From CAVYYW01 sp963772845 (GTDB taxonomy: Bacteria > Bacillota > Bacilli > Bacillales > Sporolactobacillaceae), in contig CAVYYW010000016.1 in assembly GCA_963772845.1 (NCBI GenBank), positions 62,001-126,000 of the forward strand: a stretch of DNA of 64,000 bases. Reading direction: 5' to 3'. Below are positions 26,945 to 36,805 of the stretch, in pieces. The notes beneath the pieces are model-generated. The model searched no databases, had not been told where the DNA came from, and worked only from the letters and a program-made list of their open reading frames with translations. Numbering within the stretch: the stretch's first letter is position 1; each line of letters opens with the position of its first letter. The translations under genes were made by a program, and so were the position numbers.

Positions 26945-27406
26945 TTACTCATCTTCAAATCCACCTAACCTCCAAGTACACAGAAAACGTTCTACACCAG
27001 GATATTTCTCTCCAAGACTCTCGATCCTAAATCCCTCACTAGAATAAAAACCCACTGCCTCCAGATCTGTTTCAGCAGTAATCTTTTTGAGCTTATGCTT
27101 TATTTTAATAAATTCCAGCATGCGATGGCCCCATCCCATTTTTCGAAAGGGTTTGGCTGTTGCAATCTGTTTGATTTCCGCACTATCTCCTTCTATTTCA
27201 ACCCCAATACAACAGATATGCGCAGCCTCTGACTGCCATTCGTACAAAAACCAGTTAGGATTATTTATATAAGTTAAATATTGTGCATCAACCTTTTGCT
27301 CTGACGTCGCTTCAAGCATTAAGGACTTGAGTTCAGGGCACAGATTTGCCGTTATCACGTCGACAACTTTAATTGATTCTCCCAAGAAAAAAAACCTCAT
27401 TTTCAT
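26945..27406 (-). CDS. GNAT family N-acetyltransferase
   Basis: About 140-153 residues. The conserved part begins at IKVVDVITANLCPELKSLML; the acetyl-CoA loop is AKPFRKMGWGHRMLEFI, preceded by AEIKQIATA and followed by EAVGFYSSEGF. The true start is unclear: ATG 27406 gives an unusual poly-Phe N-terminus encoded by a run of eight T, and the gggag site lies only 5 bp before codon Ile12, so a rare ATT start or an indel in the T run are possible. Substrate unknown. Confidence 0.7.
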   Translation of the reverse strand: MKMRFFFLGESIKVVDVITANLCPELKSLMLEATSEQKVDAQYLTYINNPNWFLYEWQSEAAHICCIGVEIEGDSAEIKQIATAKPFRKMGWGHRMLEFIKIKHKLKKITAETDLEAVGFYSSEGFRIESLGEKYPGVERFLCTWRLGGFEDE

Positions 27407-27639
27407 AAATTTTATTTTCTTTCACCAGAATGTATTTCATATATCTAAGCTCTTTGCGGGAAAAGGTACCTATTTGTCCCATTTATGCCAAGGCTCTCTT
27501 TGGTCTTGTAGACCTGGTTTACAATGCAAGACTCGCAAAAAAAGCGTCTCAAAGTTATGATTGAGCAACGCGTGGTGTATTGAAAGAAAAAGTGAACAAT
27601 CCCCTCGAAAATGCGTTGCCTCCGATTGAAAGCGGAAAG

Positions 27640-28096
27640 ACCCTGCTTTCGGACATGCAAATGCAAAGAACTGAAAGCTAGAAACTACCCGCATGACTCG
27701 TCGAAAATGCTTTGCATTTTCGCTATCGGTGCTCTGGTGTGACCTTTAAAGATGTAAATTGCTAGTTGCTACTGGGCCAACAGCTATCGCGTCCGAATGA
27801 TCCACTTTGGTAGCTCAAATAGACCACGCCGGAATAGTTAGACGTTGAGGCCAGCTGCATCGTGGAAAGCGAGGGTACTTTCTGCTATTCACTGAGCATG
27901 GTCGTCATCAATTTCCTTGTGTTCTCTTCACTGCAAGGAAGGTTCACGCGTTCACTCGATTGAGCTGCAGGAAAGTTCGAGACGCCTGCGGGAAAAGCAA
28001 CGAGGCGAGACTCCACTAGAGCATCAACGTTGACTCAAAGTGCGAGGAGGCTGCGGATCGCCCGCGGCAAGCGAGGATTTTCCAAAGCTCGGCGCG
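27640..28096. repeat. Decayed composite dispersed repeat
   Basis: 27799-27905 is a degenerate version of the 161-bp unit (atccactttgg, gaccacgcc, gttgaggcc, gtggaaagcgagggta). 27962-28096 is an inverted copy of the repeat at 47651-47844 (gcggatcgcccgcggcaagc, with gagctgcaggaaagtt and ttccaaagctc at its ends). The region 27407-28127 holds no gene that I can support. Confidence 0.7.
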
Positions 28097-28127
28097 AATA
28101 ACAATAAAAGAGTATCGGAACTCGACT

Positions 28128-28262
28128 TTAAATGTATCTTTCAAGACGGACATCCTCTTCTTTGTCTGATTTCTTAATGCCAGATACGACTTTTAAAAAG
28201 AATCCCAGTCCTATAAAGTAAAAGCCTAGACCCCAAAATAACTTACTGATCGCAATAATCAT
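28128..28262 (-). CDS. Small single-helix membrane protein (hypothetical)
   Basis: 44 residues: MIIAISKLFWGLGFYFIGLG, then FFLKVVSGIKKSDKEEDVRL, ending ERYI. One long hydrophobic segment and a charged tail. No strong ribosome site, so the start is uncertain, but the composition is protein-like and a stop closes it cleanly. Family unknown. Confidence 0.4.
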   Translation of the reverse strand: MIIAISKLFWGLGFYFIGLGFFLKVVSGIKKSDKEEDVRLERYI

Positions 28263-28364
28263 CCAGATATGACTTCTTCATCCCTTCAACCCTTTTACAT
28301 AATTTTTAAAATTCTACATCAGTTAGTAAAATCCTTTTTTAGTGTAAGTAAGGCATCAGGCATT

Positions 28365-28400
28365 AAAAAAGAGCGCGGAGGGATTCTCCACGCTCTTATA
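28365..28400 (-). terminator. Terminator of the HtrA-type protease gene
   Basis: The stem aagagcgtggaga / ctccgcgctctt with T6 on the minus strand, 37 bp downstream of the protease stop. Confidence 0.85.
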
Positions 28401-28436
28401 TCAGAGCCCAAAGGCTTTCTTTTCCGAATTATTAAT

Positions 28437-29642
28437 TTAAAACACTTTCCCGCCGAGCTTAAGCTTGGTGGTTTGAAGCTTTCCGTTGCGGTAATACTTC
28501 ACATCAACGGTTTGATTCGGATTGAGTTTCGTATAAAGGTACGTTGAGAAGTCAAGATAGCTCGTGATCTTCTTGCCATTGATTGATACAATCACATCAC
28601 CTGTTTTCAGGTCCGCTGTAGCAGCTGGCGATCCGCTCGACACTTGAGTGACAACGAGACCGGATTTGACATCTTTAGGGATGTTCAGCTTAGAAATGGC
28701 ACTAGCCGGAACCTGATCAAGCCCAACGATGCTGACACCAATATATGGCCGCTCAATTTTTCCGTTCTTTTCAAGTTCTTTGATAACAGGTTTGGCAACG
28801 TTAATCGGAATCGCAAAACCGATGCCTTCAACCTTTTGTTCGACAATTTTAAGTGAGTTAATACCGACAACTTGTCCGGCAACATTAACTAGGGCACCGC
28901 CGCTGTTGCCTGGGTTAATGGCTGCGTCTGTTTGAATGACCTCTGCCTGCAGCGAGACATTGTCATGCGTTACAGGAATCACACGATTTTTAGAACTGAC
29001 AACACCTTGTGTTACAGAGCCGGAGAAGCCAAGCGGATTTCCGATAGCCATTACCGGTTCTCCCCGCTTCAGTTCGGAGGAATTGCCAAATTGTGCAACG
29101 GCCTTGACCTTGTCAGAAGGGATTTTAAGAACGGCTAAATCATAGAGGGAATCCTTTCCGAGAAGCTTAGCATCTACTTTCGTATTATCATCCAGTTGTA
29201 CTTCCAGTTTGTTTGCACCTTCGACAACATGGTTGTTTGTCACAATGTATGCAGAGCCATCAGATTTTTTATAAATAATTCCTGACCCGATACCGGTTTC
29301 CTGTAATTTATTTTCGAAAGCATTGGCTTTTTGGAGATTAATAACAGCCACAACTGCAGGTGATACCTTGTTCACCGCCTTCACAGACTGTGAGTTGACA
29401 TCGACATTGTACTGTTTAGCAGGGCCAGCAGCCTCATTCGCCGTACCAGACGTCTGGTCACCATTCGTTGAAACAGAATAAGGCATTACGCCTAAATCTG
29501 ATAAGACTGGTGCAAGAACAAGAAAAATAACGATACCCACAATAGCTCCAAGTAGTCCTGCTAGGAACCAGCCCCCGCGGCCACTTTTTCTGCGAAGTCT
29601 CTGCTCTCCTGTTTCAGGATTATGATCATCATAATAGCCCAT
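28437..29642 (-). CDS. HtrA-like serine protease (YyxA/HtrC-type)
   Basis: 401 residues. A short cytoplasmic N-terminus with paired basic residues, one membrane helix (WFLAGLLGAIVGIVIFLVLA), a trypsin-like domain facing outside, and a C-terminal PDZ domain (from ~300; YIGVSI to KTGDVIVSING). Catalytic triad: His in VTNNHVVEG, Asp in LYDLAVLK, Ser in NPGNSGGAL. It degrades misfolded proteins at the outer membrane face; the position at the end of the walRKHIJ cluster is conserved in Bacillus. Probably co-transcribed with, or following, walJ; a hairpin (29748-29802) separates the two. Confidence 0.93.
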   Translation of the reverse strand: MGYYDDHNPETGEQRLRRKSGRGGWFLAGLLGAIVGIVIFLVLAPVLSDLGVMPYSVSTNGDQTSGTANEAAGPAKQYNVDVNSQSVKAVNKVSPAVVAVINLQKANAFENKLQETGIGSGIIYKKSDGSAYIVTNNHVVEGANKLEVQLDDNTKVDAKLLGKDSLYDLAVLKIPSDKVKAVAQFGNSSELKRGEPVMAIGNPLGFSGSVTQGVVSSKNRVIPVTHDNVSLQAEVIQTDAAINPGNSGGALVNVAGQVVGINSLKIVEQKVEGIGFAIPINVAKPVIKELEKNGKIERPYIGVSIVGLDQVPASAISKLNIPKDVKSGLVVTQVSSGSPAATADLKTGDVIVSINGKKITSYLDFSTYLYTKLNPNQTVDVKYYRNGKLQTTKLKLGGKVF

Positions 29643-29747
29643 TTATTCATCACCTTTCTTAGTGGAAAGTCCTTTTGTACTATAGTCAGTGTACCTGATC
29701 CCATAGTCACACAAGAAAAATATGGGAGCTTTTCTATAACTGTAGGA

Positions 29748-29802
29748 AAAAGGTCATAATTTTGCCTTGATATATCTGAGGAATCGGCAATTATGACCTT
29801 TT
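29748..29802 (-). terminator. Hairpin between walJ and the protease gene
   Basis: The long inverted repeat aaaaaggtcataattttgcc / ggcaattatgacctttt is flanked by A and T runs, so it can act in both directions. It probably ends the wal operon. Confidence 0.7.
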
Positions 29803-29843
29803 CATGTCTATTTATTATTATCCTTAACCCTTACTCGTTAAAC

Positions 29844-30638
29844 CTAAATTGTGGTAAGAGGTGTAGGAACTGCAGGATCCGTGTCATGAATGGTAATCTG
29901 CTTTCCGGCGTAAATCCCATACTGCTCGAGTTTTTGCTGGACACTCATCCGGGCCAGCTCCTTCATGTTGTTATCTTTGCTCAAATGAGCGAGATAGATC
30001 CGCTGTGTTTTATTGCCAATAATTTCGGAGAGCGCAAGACCGGCATCTTCATTTGATATGTGTCCTGAGTCTCCGAGAATACGGCGTTTAATATTCCATG
30101 GATACCGGCCCATCATCAGCATCTGAATATCATGGTTCGATTCGATGACATAGGCATCCGACTCTTTTATAACATCCTTGATCCGTTCTGAAACATAGCC
30201 CGTATCGGTCATTAGCGTCAGCTTCTTACCTTCGTGCCGAAAGTTGAAAAACATCGGCTCGATGGCATCATGGGATACACCAAATGATTCCACATCAATG
30301 TCACCAAATACTTTTGCAGCACCCGTTTCAAACGTAAACTTCTGATCCACTGGGATGTCCCCTATTAAAGGTGCCATCGCTTGCCATGTTTTTGTATTCG
30401 CATAGATCGGCTTTTTATGGCGTCTGCTAAAAGCCCCTAGACCTTTTATATGGTCACTGTGCTCATGCGTCACCAGGATTGCATCAATGGCATCTGGCTC
30501 CTTGTTGATGTGCTTTAGTAATTCAGTCATTTTCTTCCCGCTCAGTCCACAGTCGACGAGCAGACGCTGCCCGGCTGTTTCAAGGAACATTGCATTGCCG
30601 GTTGATCCACTTGCCAGGATACTATATTGTAAACTCAT
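29844..30638 (-). CDS. walJ: MBL-fold hydrolase WalJ (YycJ)
   Basis: 264 residues. Metallo-beta-lactamase fold with the metal motif THEHSDHIKGL, further His at FGVSHDAIEP and the C-terminal YLAHLSKDNNM. WalJ of Firmicutes acts as an exonuclease in mismatch repair and influences WalRK-controlled wall homeostasis. Its start overlaps the yycI stop by 4 bp. A signal peptide is not seen; cytoplasmic. Confidence 0.93.
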   Translation of the reverse strand: MSLQYSILASGSTGNAMFLETAGQRLLVDCGLSGKKMTELLKHINKEPDAIDAILVTHEHSDHIKGLGAFSRRHKKPIYANTKTWQAMAPLIGDIPVDQKFTFETGAAKVFGDIDVESFGVSHDAIEPMFFNFRHEGKKLTLMTDTGYVSERIKDVIKESDAYVIESNHDIQMLMMGRYPWNIKRRILGDSGHISNEDAGLALSEIIGNKTQRIYLAHLSKDNNMKELARMSVQQKLEQYGIYAGKQITIHDTDPAVPTPLTTI

Positions 30639-31480
30639 GTTTGCGGTCCTCCTCCCGTGGTGGCATCAATTGTCTGAATTTCTCCTGATGAAGCATCCAC
30701 GAAGAATTGTCGCTGTGCTGGATCATCGCCAGAAGATTTCACCGATATTTCCCATATAGGTAAAAAAATCAGCTGATTAATGTCACCCACAAGGTTGAAA
30801 TACCCAAGATTAATATTATTAATTGTTGAGTGCGGTCCAATCATTAAATCACTGCTTTTACCCCGAATGGCGCTCACAGCTTGAGTGGCATCAATAATTG
30901 CAATCGAATTGTCCAATTTGTCGAACTTAAAAAAACTTTGTTCATAGCTCACGACTTTATCATCTTTAATGTGAAAGGTAAGCATATTTAAGTTTTTGTT
31001 ATGAATAAATACAGGCTTGTTTTGATACGTTTGAACAAATAACAGCGTATTGGATTTGGTATCTTTCTTCCAAAATTGATACGCACTGCCTTTGTAAACC
31101 ATTCTTAAAAGGCTTTGCCGATCAGCTGCTGTTTTCGGAACAGTTATTGATTTCTTCATTATTCCTCGTATTTCACTGGTGTTTACCGGTTCAATCGTTT
31201 GAACCTTATCACCTTTAGACCCCTCTTTTGCAAGGATTTCTTTATTTACTTCACCGTTGTCATTGACAAGAGCCGTTTGCGTCCCTTTAATAAAATTAAG
31301 ACTGTCAGGTGCCGTAGGAATAGAAGACGTTACTTTCAGGTCTTTTTGCTGTACATTATCATTCGGGACAGTCCCTGATACCCTATTTTTCATAGCGCTA
31401 AGGTAGATCTTATAACCAAGGAACAAATCGAGCAACAGAAAGCAGACTATAAAAATGGTTTTTGTTTTGTGCCAATTCAT
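30635..31480 (-). CDS. yycI: WalK regulatory protein YycI (WalI)
   Basis: 281 residues with one N-terminal membrane helix (TIFIVCFLLLDLFLGYKIYL) and an extracytoplasmic domain. YycH and YycI associate with WalK in the membrane and, in B. subtilis, restrain its kinase activity. Starts overlapping the yycH stop; ends overlapping walJ. Placement and length are standard. Confidence 0.9.
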   Translation of the reverse strand: MNWHKTKTIFIVCFLLLDLFLGYKIYLSAMKNRVSGTVPNDNVQQKDLKVTSSIPTAPDSLNFIKGTQTALVNDNGEVNKEILAKEGSKGDKVQTIEPVNTSEIRGIMKKSITVPKTAADRQSLLRMVYKGSAYQFWKKDTKSNTLLFVQTYQNKPVFIHNKNLNMLTFHIKDDKVVSYEQSFFKFDKLDNSIAIIDATQAVSAIRGKSSDLMIGPHSTINNINLGYFNLVGDINQLIFLPIWEISVKSSGDDPAQRQFFVDASSGEIQTIDATTGGGPQT

Positions 31481-32812
31481 GAGCCGTCTGCTCCCCCCTC
31501 GATGGACTTATTGGATTTATCAAATTCTGACATCGAATGCCATTTGTTGTCATACTTATAAAACCAGTTTGGAATAAGTGAGATAGTGTTGGAATCTTCC
31601 TTAAAGTTCATTTCATAGCCAATTCTAAGGTCTTGAATATCCGTTGCTTTCAAGTTTCGATTAGCGAAAATGGCTTCAAGCGCATCGCTTCCTGATGGTA
31701 AAGACTCAGCATTACTACTTGTAACACGGTTAATTTTTAACAGATTGCGATTCAACTGGTAAAGCTTTCCGCCTTTCCAGACTATATTAATAGAGGACAA
31801 ATACTGGTTGGGGTAAGAGCCAACATCATATAATGGATACTCGCCAATCGTCATTCGAAAATTCACTTCATTTTTAAGATTCGTAGCCAACTGATCGTAG
31901 TCATCATAGATATATTCGTTCGTCCACCCTTTGTGCGTATTCACAAAATCGTAACTATGGAGAATAGGGTCCTCTGCCTCAGTGGTTGTCCCAATCGCAT
32001 TCGGTTTAACATCTACATACTGCATGGTATAACCATTTTTATCAAGCTGCTGAGTTAAGGCAACATAGGAGTCCTTACTGTGTACCGCTTTATTGACGTT
32101 ATCAAATAGAACTTGTGCAAAGCTCTGAAAGGATAGCGGACTGTAAAGGTACACCATTTGTTCAACCGTCGTTTTATCCAATGGCAGGTATAACTTTTTA
32201 TCCTTCATCTGTCTTGTCTGATAGTTCACCAGATTACCGGAATTGATGGCTTTATTCAGACTGTCCATCTTAATGTTTGATACGGTTGTATAAAATGCAG
32301 GATTTCCATCTTTTTTGCGAAACACCGCAACATCCTTATGGTCCTTGCTGCCATAATATATTTCGATCCGATCAATAAGCAGACTTTTTTTCAATTTGTA
32401 ATTGTCCGTATTCAGCTTGAAAAGCTTTAATAACGCATCGGTTGTTAATGGAGCCGGAAACACAATTTCATAAGAAGCTGTTCCATTATGCTCAGGCACT
32501 TTATCATTTGCAACAGGAATAATATTTGAATACTCGACCTTGTTCAAAAATACTGTAGATCTTAGAAACCGATTCATTGTTAGTCTGACCAAGCAGGCTC
32601 CCATTCTTGTGCATAACACTCAGGTATGGCTTAACAACCTGATCCAGATCTTTTGATTCAGCGATAGAAACAACTTCATCAAGGGAATTTGCTGGTGAAT
32701 TGTTAACTTTAAAATCAATCTGGAAAAACCAGATATTCCAGGTTAATACGATGCTTAACAGAACAAGAAAGGATAAAGTGACGGTTTTCCAGGCCTCACG
32801 TGTGAATTTCAT
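31477..32812 (-). pseudogene. yycH: WalK regulatory protein YycH (WalH), one frameshift as given
   Basis: The first frame (32812-32504) gives MKFTREAWKTVTLSFLVLLS, a membrane anchor and the start of the outer domain, to KIYSIFEQG. The second (to 31477) continues VEYSNIIPVANDKVPEHNGT and the rest. The join lies near 32545, next to a run of five T in the coding strand. The restored protein is about 445 residues, the normal length. As the wal operon is essential or near-essential and the other four genes are intact, a sequence error is the most likely cause. Confidence 0.85.
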
Positions 32813-34638
32813 AAACTCTGATCCTCCTTAAACAGCGGGAGGGTGAAAGTAATCGTTGTGCCTTTATTCCACTCGCTTTCAGCCCAGATATTTCCGCCAT
32901 GTGCTTCGATCATTTCCTTTGCGATGGCAAGACCCAGTCCTGTGCCGCCCAATTTCCTGGAGCGTGCCCGATCGACCCGATAAAACCGGTGAAAGACTTT
33001 ACTCAAATTGTCTTTTGGAATGCCAACGCCCTGGTCGCTGATGCTAGCTTTCAAGTAATCACCAACGCGTAAAACACTAAAGGTGATGGCCCCGCCTTCA
33101 GGCGAATATTTCATCGCATTAGAAATAATATTATCAATGACCTGGGTTAATTTATCTCTGTCTATGTATGCAATAATAACATTTTTAGGCAGATTGCGGA
33201 TAATTCGGATATTCTGCTTTTTTGACATTTCAAACCGGTCAATGATTCGGTTTAAAAACTCAATAAAGTCTGTGCGCTGTTGTTCAATTGTATAATCTTT
33301 GGAATCAAGCTTTGAAAGCTGAAGCAGATCATTTACAAGGCGGATCATCCGCTCTGTTTCATTTTGAGTCACATCAAGAAACTTGGTTCGTAATTTTTCA
33401 TCCAGTACCGCGCCTTCTTGGAGCGCTTCGAGATAACTGCGCATGGTTGTCAAAGGCGTTCGAAGTTCATGAGAAACGTTAGATACAAATTCACGCCGCT
33501 CCATTTCAACAATTTCCTGTTCCGTCACGTCATGAAGCACGGCAATAATCCCGTTCAAGGCACCATTATCTTTTTTAATTACAGAGAAATTTGCTCTTAG
33601 GATCTGCTTTTTCTCATCCGTACTGAAATCAAGATTGACAGCATCTTCAATTTTATATAAAGCTGTTACTGAATGGTCATCCTGCAGTTTCAAGAGACTA
33701 ATAATGGATTTGCCCAGCACATTTTGGCGGTAGACACCCAGCAGCTCCTCTGATCGGTTATTCATCAGGATAACGTGGCCGTCCCTGTCTGTCGCAATGA
33801 CTCCGTCAGTCATGTACGCCAGCACGGATCGAAGCTTACGCCGCTCCGACTCTGTCGTCGCATTTGCCTCTTTTAGTTTTTCGGTCATATTGTTGAACGA
33901 TAGAGCGAGTTGTCCAATTTCGTCTTCATCGTACTTTTGAACCTTACGTGTGAAATTACCTTGCGCAATCGCCATTGCCTGCCGCTGCATCTGCGCTAAA
34001 GGTTTGGTAATGGTTTTCGCAAGAAAAAAACCGAGAATGGCAGTAAGAAGAAGTGCGAGAATGGTAGCCGTAGCAAGGATTTTATTAATACTGTAAAGAT
34101 TCGAATAGACATCATCCATTGATTTTTCAATATATAAAATACCATATTGTGTATTATCAAATTTTATCGGTGTGGTAGCCACCTGGATCTTCCCGCCAGT
34201 TACGGTGTCTTTTTTTGTGGTCAAATTCGTGCCTGTTTCCTGCAAGACCTGCTTCATAATAAAATTATTATTTGTGCGTCTTCCGACCTCATTGCTCTGC
34301 TGCGAGTTGGTAGTAGCAAGGATTATCCCCGTCTGATCCACTACTTCCACCACTTTAAAGCCCCGGCTGTTTTCACCTGCTAACAGATCCCTTATTTTAT
34401 TACGCATATCCGTCTCATCGGTTTGACTTGTGTCTTTAGACTCTTTAATCGCTTTGCCGATATTGTAGCTGAGTAAATACGTCTCTTGTTTGAGTGAACT
34501 GTTAAAGTTTTTGAGTGCACTATTTTCCATCTGATCCGTGAAAAACACGCCGATCAATTGCATAGCTAGCAACATGAGCAGCGTGTAAATGAGAACAAAT
34601 TTAAATTGAATTGATTTAAAAAAACCAAGCTTTTTCAT
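32809..34638 (-). CDS. walK: Sensor histidine kinase WalK (YycG)
   Basis: 609 residues. Two membrane helices (14-32 and ~185-205) flank an outer sensing domain. HAMP (from FFLAKTITKPLAQM), PAS (from SVLAYMTDGVIATD), HisKA with phospho-accepting His in FVSNVSHELRTPLTTM, then HATPase with the N box DNIISNAMKYSPEGG, DQGVGIP and GTGLGLAIAKEM. It phosphorylates WalR to control autolysin and wall genes. The stop overlaps the yycH start by 4 bp. Confidence 0.97.
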   Translation of the reverse strand: MKKLGFFKSIQFKFVLIYTLLMLLAMQLIGVFFTDQMENSALKNFNSSLKQETYLLSYNIGKAIKESKDTSQTDETDMRNKIRDLLAGENSRGFKVVEVVDQTGIILATTNSQQSNEVGRRTNNNFIMKQVLQETGTNLTTKKDTVTGGKIQVATTPIKFDNTQYGILYIEKSMDDVYSNLYSINKILATATILALLLTAILGFFLAKTITKPLAQMQRQAMAIAQGNFTRKVQKYDEDEIGQLALSFNNMTEKLKEANATTESERRKLRSVLAYMTDGVIATDRDGHVILMNNRSEELLGVYRQNVLGKSIISLLKLQDDHSVTALYKIEDAVNLDFSTDEKKQILRANFSVIKKDNGALNGIIAVLHDVTEQEIVEMERREFVSNVSHELRTPLTTMRSYLEALQEGAVLDEKLRTKFLDVTQNETERMIRLVNDLLQLSKLDSKDYTIEQQRTDFIEFLNRIIDRFEMSKKQNIRIIRNLPKNVIIAYIDRDKLTQVIDNIISNAMKYSPEGGAITFSVLRVGDYLKASISDQGVGIPKDNLSKVFHRFYRVDRARSRKLGGTGLGLAIAKEMIEAHGGNIWAESEWNKGTTITFTLPLFKEDQSL

Positions 34639-34645
34639 GTAAAAT

Positions 34646-35347
34646 TTACTCCTGATCCGGATTTCTTAGATAATAACCGACACCGCGGCGTGTAACAATC
34701 CATGCCGGTCGACTAGGGTTGTCTTCTACTTTCTCTCTTAAACGTCTGACGGTCACATCGACGGTCCGCACATCACCAAAATAATCATATCCCCAAACCG
34801 TTTGAAGCAGATGCTCTCGCGTCATTACTTGGCCGAGATGCTTCCCTAGGTAATGCAGCAGTTCAAATTCACGATGGGTCAATTCAATCGACTCTCCGCG
34901 TTTTGTCACAAGGTAGGCGTCTGGATGAATCGAAAGCCCGCCAATTGATATCTCATTTTGCTTATCTTCTTTTTCAGCTTCCTGAGAATGCCGGCGCAAA
35001 TTTGCTTTTACTCTGGCGATCAGTTCTCTGTTGCTGAAAGGCTTCGTCACATAATCGTCCGCGCCCATCTCAAGCCCCAGAACCTTGTCAATTTCTGAAT
35101 CTTTGGCTGTCAGCATAATGATCGGCATATCAAAGTTTTTTCGAAGCTCACGGCAAACTTCCATCCCGTCCTTTATTGGCAGCATCACATCTAACAGCAC
35201 CATATCCGGTTTCTCCGCTTCCGCTTTTATTAACGCTTCATCACCATCATAGGCGACAATAACTTCATAACCTTCTTTTTCTAAATTAAATTGCAAAATA
35301 TCTGCTATTGGCTGTTCATCATCAACGACTAATATTTTTTTATCCAT
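34646..35347 (-). CDS. walR: Response regulator WalR (YycF)
   Basis: 233 residues. Receiver domain with acidic pocket DDE near residue 9-11, phospho-Asp in MVLLDVMLP and Lys in TKPFSNREL; C-terminal OmpR/PhoB winged helix (ELTHREFELLHYLGKHLGQV, then RTVDVTVRRLREKVE). First gene of walRKHIJ; walK follows by 7 bp. Binds paired hexamers upstream of wall-metabolism genes. Confidence 0.98.
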   Translation of the reverse strand: MDKKILVVDDEQPIADILQFNLEKEGYEVIVAYDGDEALIKAEAEKPDMVLLDVMLPIKDGMEVCRELRKNFDMPIIMLTAKDSEIDKVLGLEMGADDYVTKPFSNRELIARVKANLRRHSQEAEKEDKQNEISIGGLSIHPDAYLVTKRGESIELTHREFELLHYLGKHLGQVMTREHLLQTVWGYDYFGDVRTVDVTVRRLREKVEDNPSRPAWIVTRRGVGYYLRNPDQE

Positions 35348-35416
35348 TGAGGTCGATCCCTCCTGGTCTTCTCTTCAATTTTAATTTCATATATCCTGTC
35401 TATTTTATCACACTAT

Positions 35417-35448
35417 AAACACCCCTGTCATAATAGCATGGGGTGTTT
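35417..35448. terminator. Hairpin between the tRNA cluster and walR
   Basis: Perfect 9-bp inverted repeat aaacacccc / ggggtgttt, bounded by A and T runs, 70 bp upstream of walR. Confidence 0.65.
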
Positions 35449-35514
35449 GTGAGTTTCAAAAAACTCATCATCCATGTCTTCGCCTATTCATGGCAAAATT
35501 CCTCTAAAATTCAC

Positions 35515-35550
35515 AAAAAAGGCATGCCACTCTGTTAAGAGTAACATGCC
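35515..35550 (-). terminator. Terminator of the tRNA cluster
   Basis: The stem ggcatgttactc / gagtggcatgcc with T6 on the minus strand lies 14 bp beyond the tRNA-Phe CCA end. Confidence 0.85.
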
Positions 35551-35564
35551 GTTATAGTCAAAAA

Positions 35565-35856
<292 letters not shown>

Positions 35857-35877
35857 TTTATTGTGGAGATAAAAAAA

Positions 35878-35953
35878 TGGCGGACCCGACCGGGATCGAA
35901 CCGGCGATCTCCTGCGTGACAGGCAGGCATGTTAACCGCTACACCACGGGTCC
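35878..35953 (-). tRNA. tRNA-Asp (GTC)
   Basis: 76 nt with encoded CCA. Anticodon stem-loop cctgcctgtcacgcagg (GTC), acceptor ggacccg paired with cgggtcc. Confidence 0.97.
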
Positions 35954-36037
35954 TTTTAATTATGTAAAAGCGCATGAACTTATTTATTTCATAAAAATAT
36001 CCGGTTGCACCCAATGAGCACTTCCGAATCAGGATCA

Positions 36038-36118
<81 letters not shown>

Positions 36119-36805
36119 ACGATATAAAATTAACTTGTTCAGCTATGAGTCATGTGCACGAGACAACTCATCGCTTATTCGTGATATAAATACAAACCCT
36201 GTGTCTCTGCTTCTGCAAGTTTTGCTTCGCAGTATATGCATCGAGACAACTCATCGCTTATTCGTGATGTGTTGTTCGTGACCAACAAAGATTATGATAT
36301 CATTTAAATTTATTTAATGCAAGGGGTAAAATAAATTTTTAATCCATGCACCAATTATCAACAGATTTCTTCCCTTAATTTTTAGGTTGTTAAAAAGCTT
36401 CCTCTTCGCTTATTCTATCCGAATTCATGCCTAATTAAGCCCTCAATCTGATAAATAGACGAAAAAATTTCCCTTAATTTTTAAATATCATAAAAAAAAG
36501 AGTCAATAGGAGAAAAAATTCCGCCTATTGACTGGAAAAATGCAAAAATAGGGGTGTTTGCTTTGAATAACCGGAAAATGTTCCCTTATATACATCGAAA
36601 CTGGCCCCATTCTGCATTTAACCGAAAAATTTCTCTTAATTATTCAACCCACCAGGGATTTGATTTATAAGGCAAAACCATTAATTCAAGCGTTAAACCG
36701 TTTAAAATCAATCCGATGCCAATTGCTATTTGCTATACGATTTAACGTTTTCTCCCCAGTAAATGAACCTTACCGTTTTAGATCAGGTTCTTTTACATTT
36801 TTATA
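36119..36805. other. Gene-free stretch between tRNA-fMet and purA
   Basis: 36150-36270 carries spacer repeats related to those by tRNA-Phe (gagacaactcatcgcttatt occurs twice, 36160 and 36242). The remainder is AT-rich; the phrase cccttaattttta recurs at 36374 and 36470, with a variant at 36628. No gene is supported. Confidence 0.7.
36492..36533 (-). terminator. Minus-strand hairpin with long T-run downstream of purA
   Basis: Perfect 10-bp repeat agtcaatagg / cctattgact with T8 on the minus strand. It would stop purA read-through before the tRNA cluster. Confidence 0.7.

Noticed and set aside
36160..36270. A fourth tRNA between tRNA-fMet and purA
   Set aside because: The spacer resembles the others, but no acceptor, T-loop or anticodon stem can be drawn.
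36119..36805. CRISPR array in the repeat-rich spacers next to the tRNAs
   Set aside because: Repeats are few, unequally spaced and tied to tRNA spacers; no regular repeat-spacer pattern and no cas genes.
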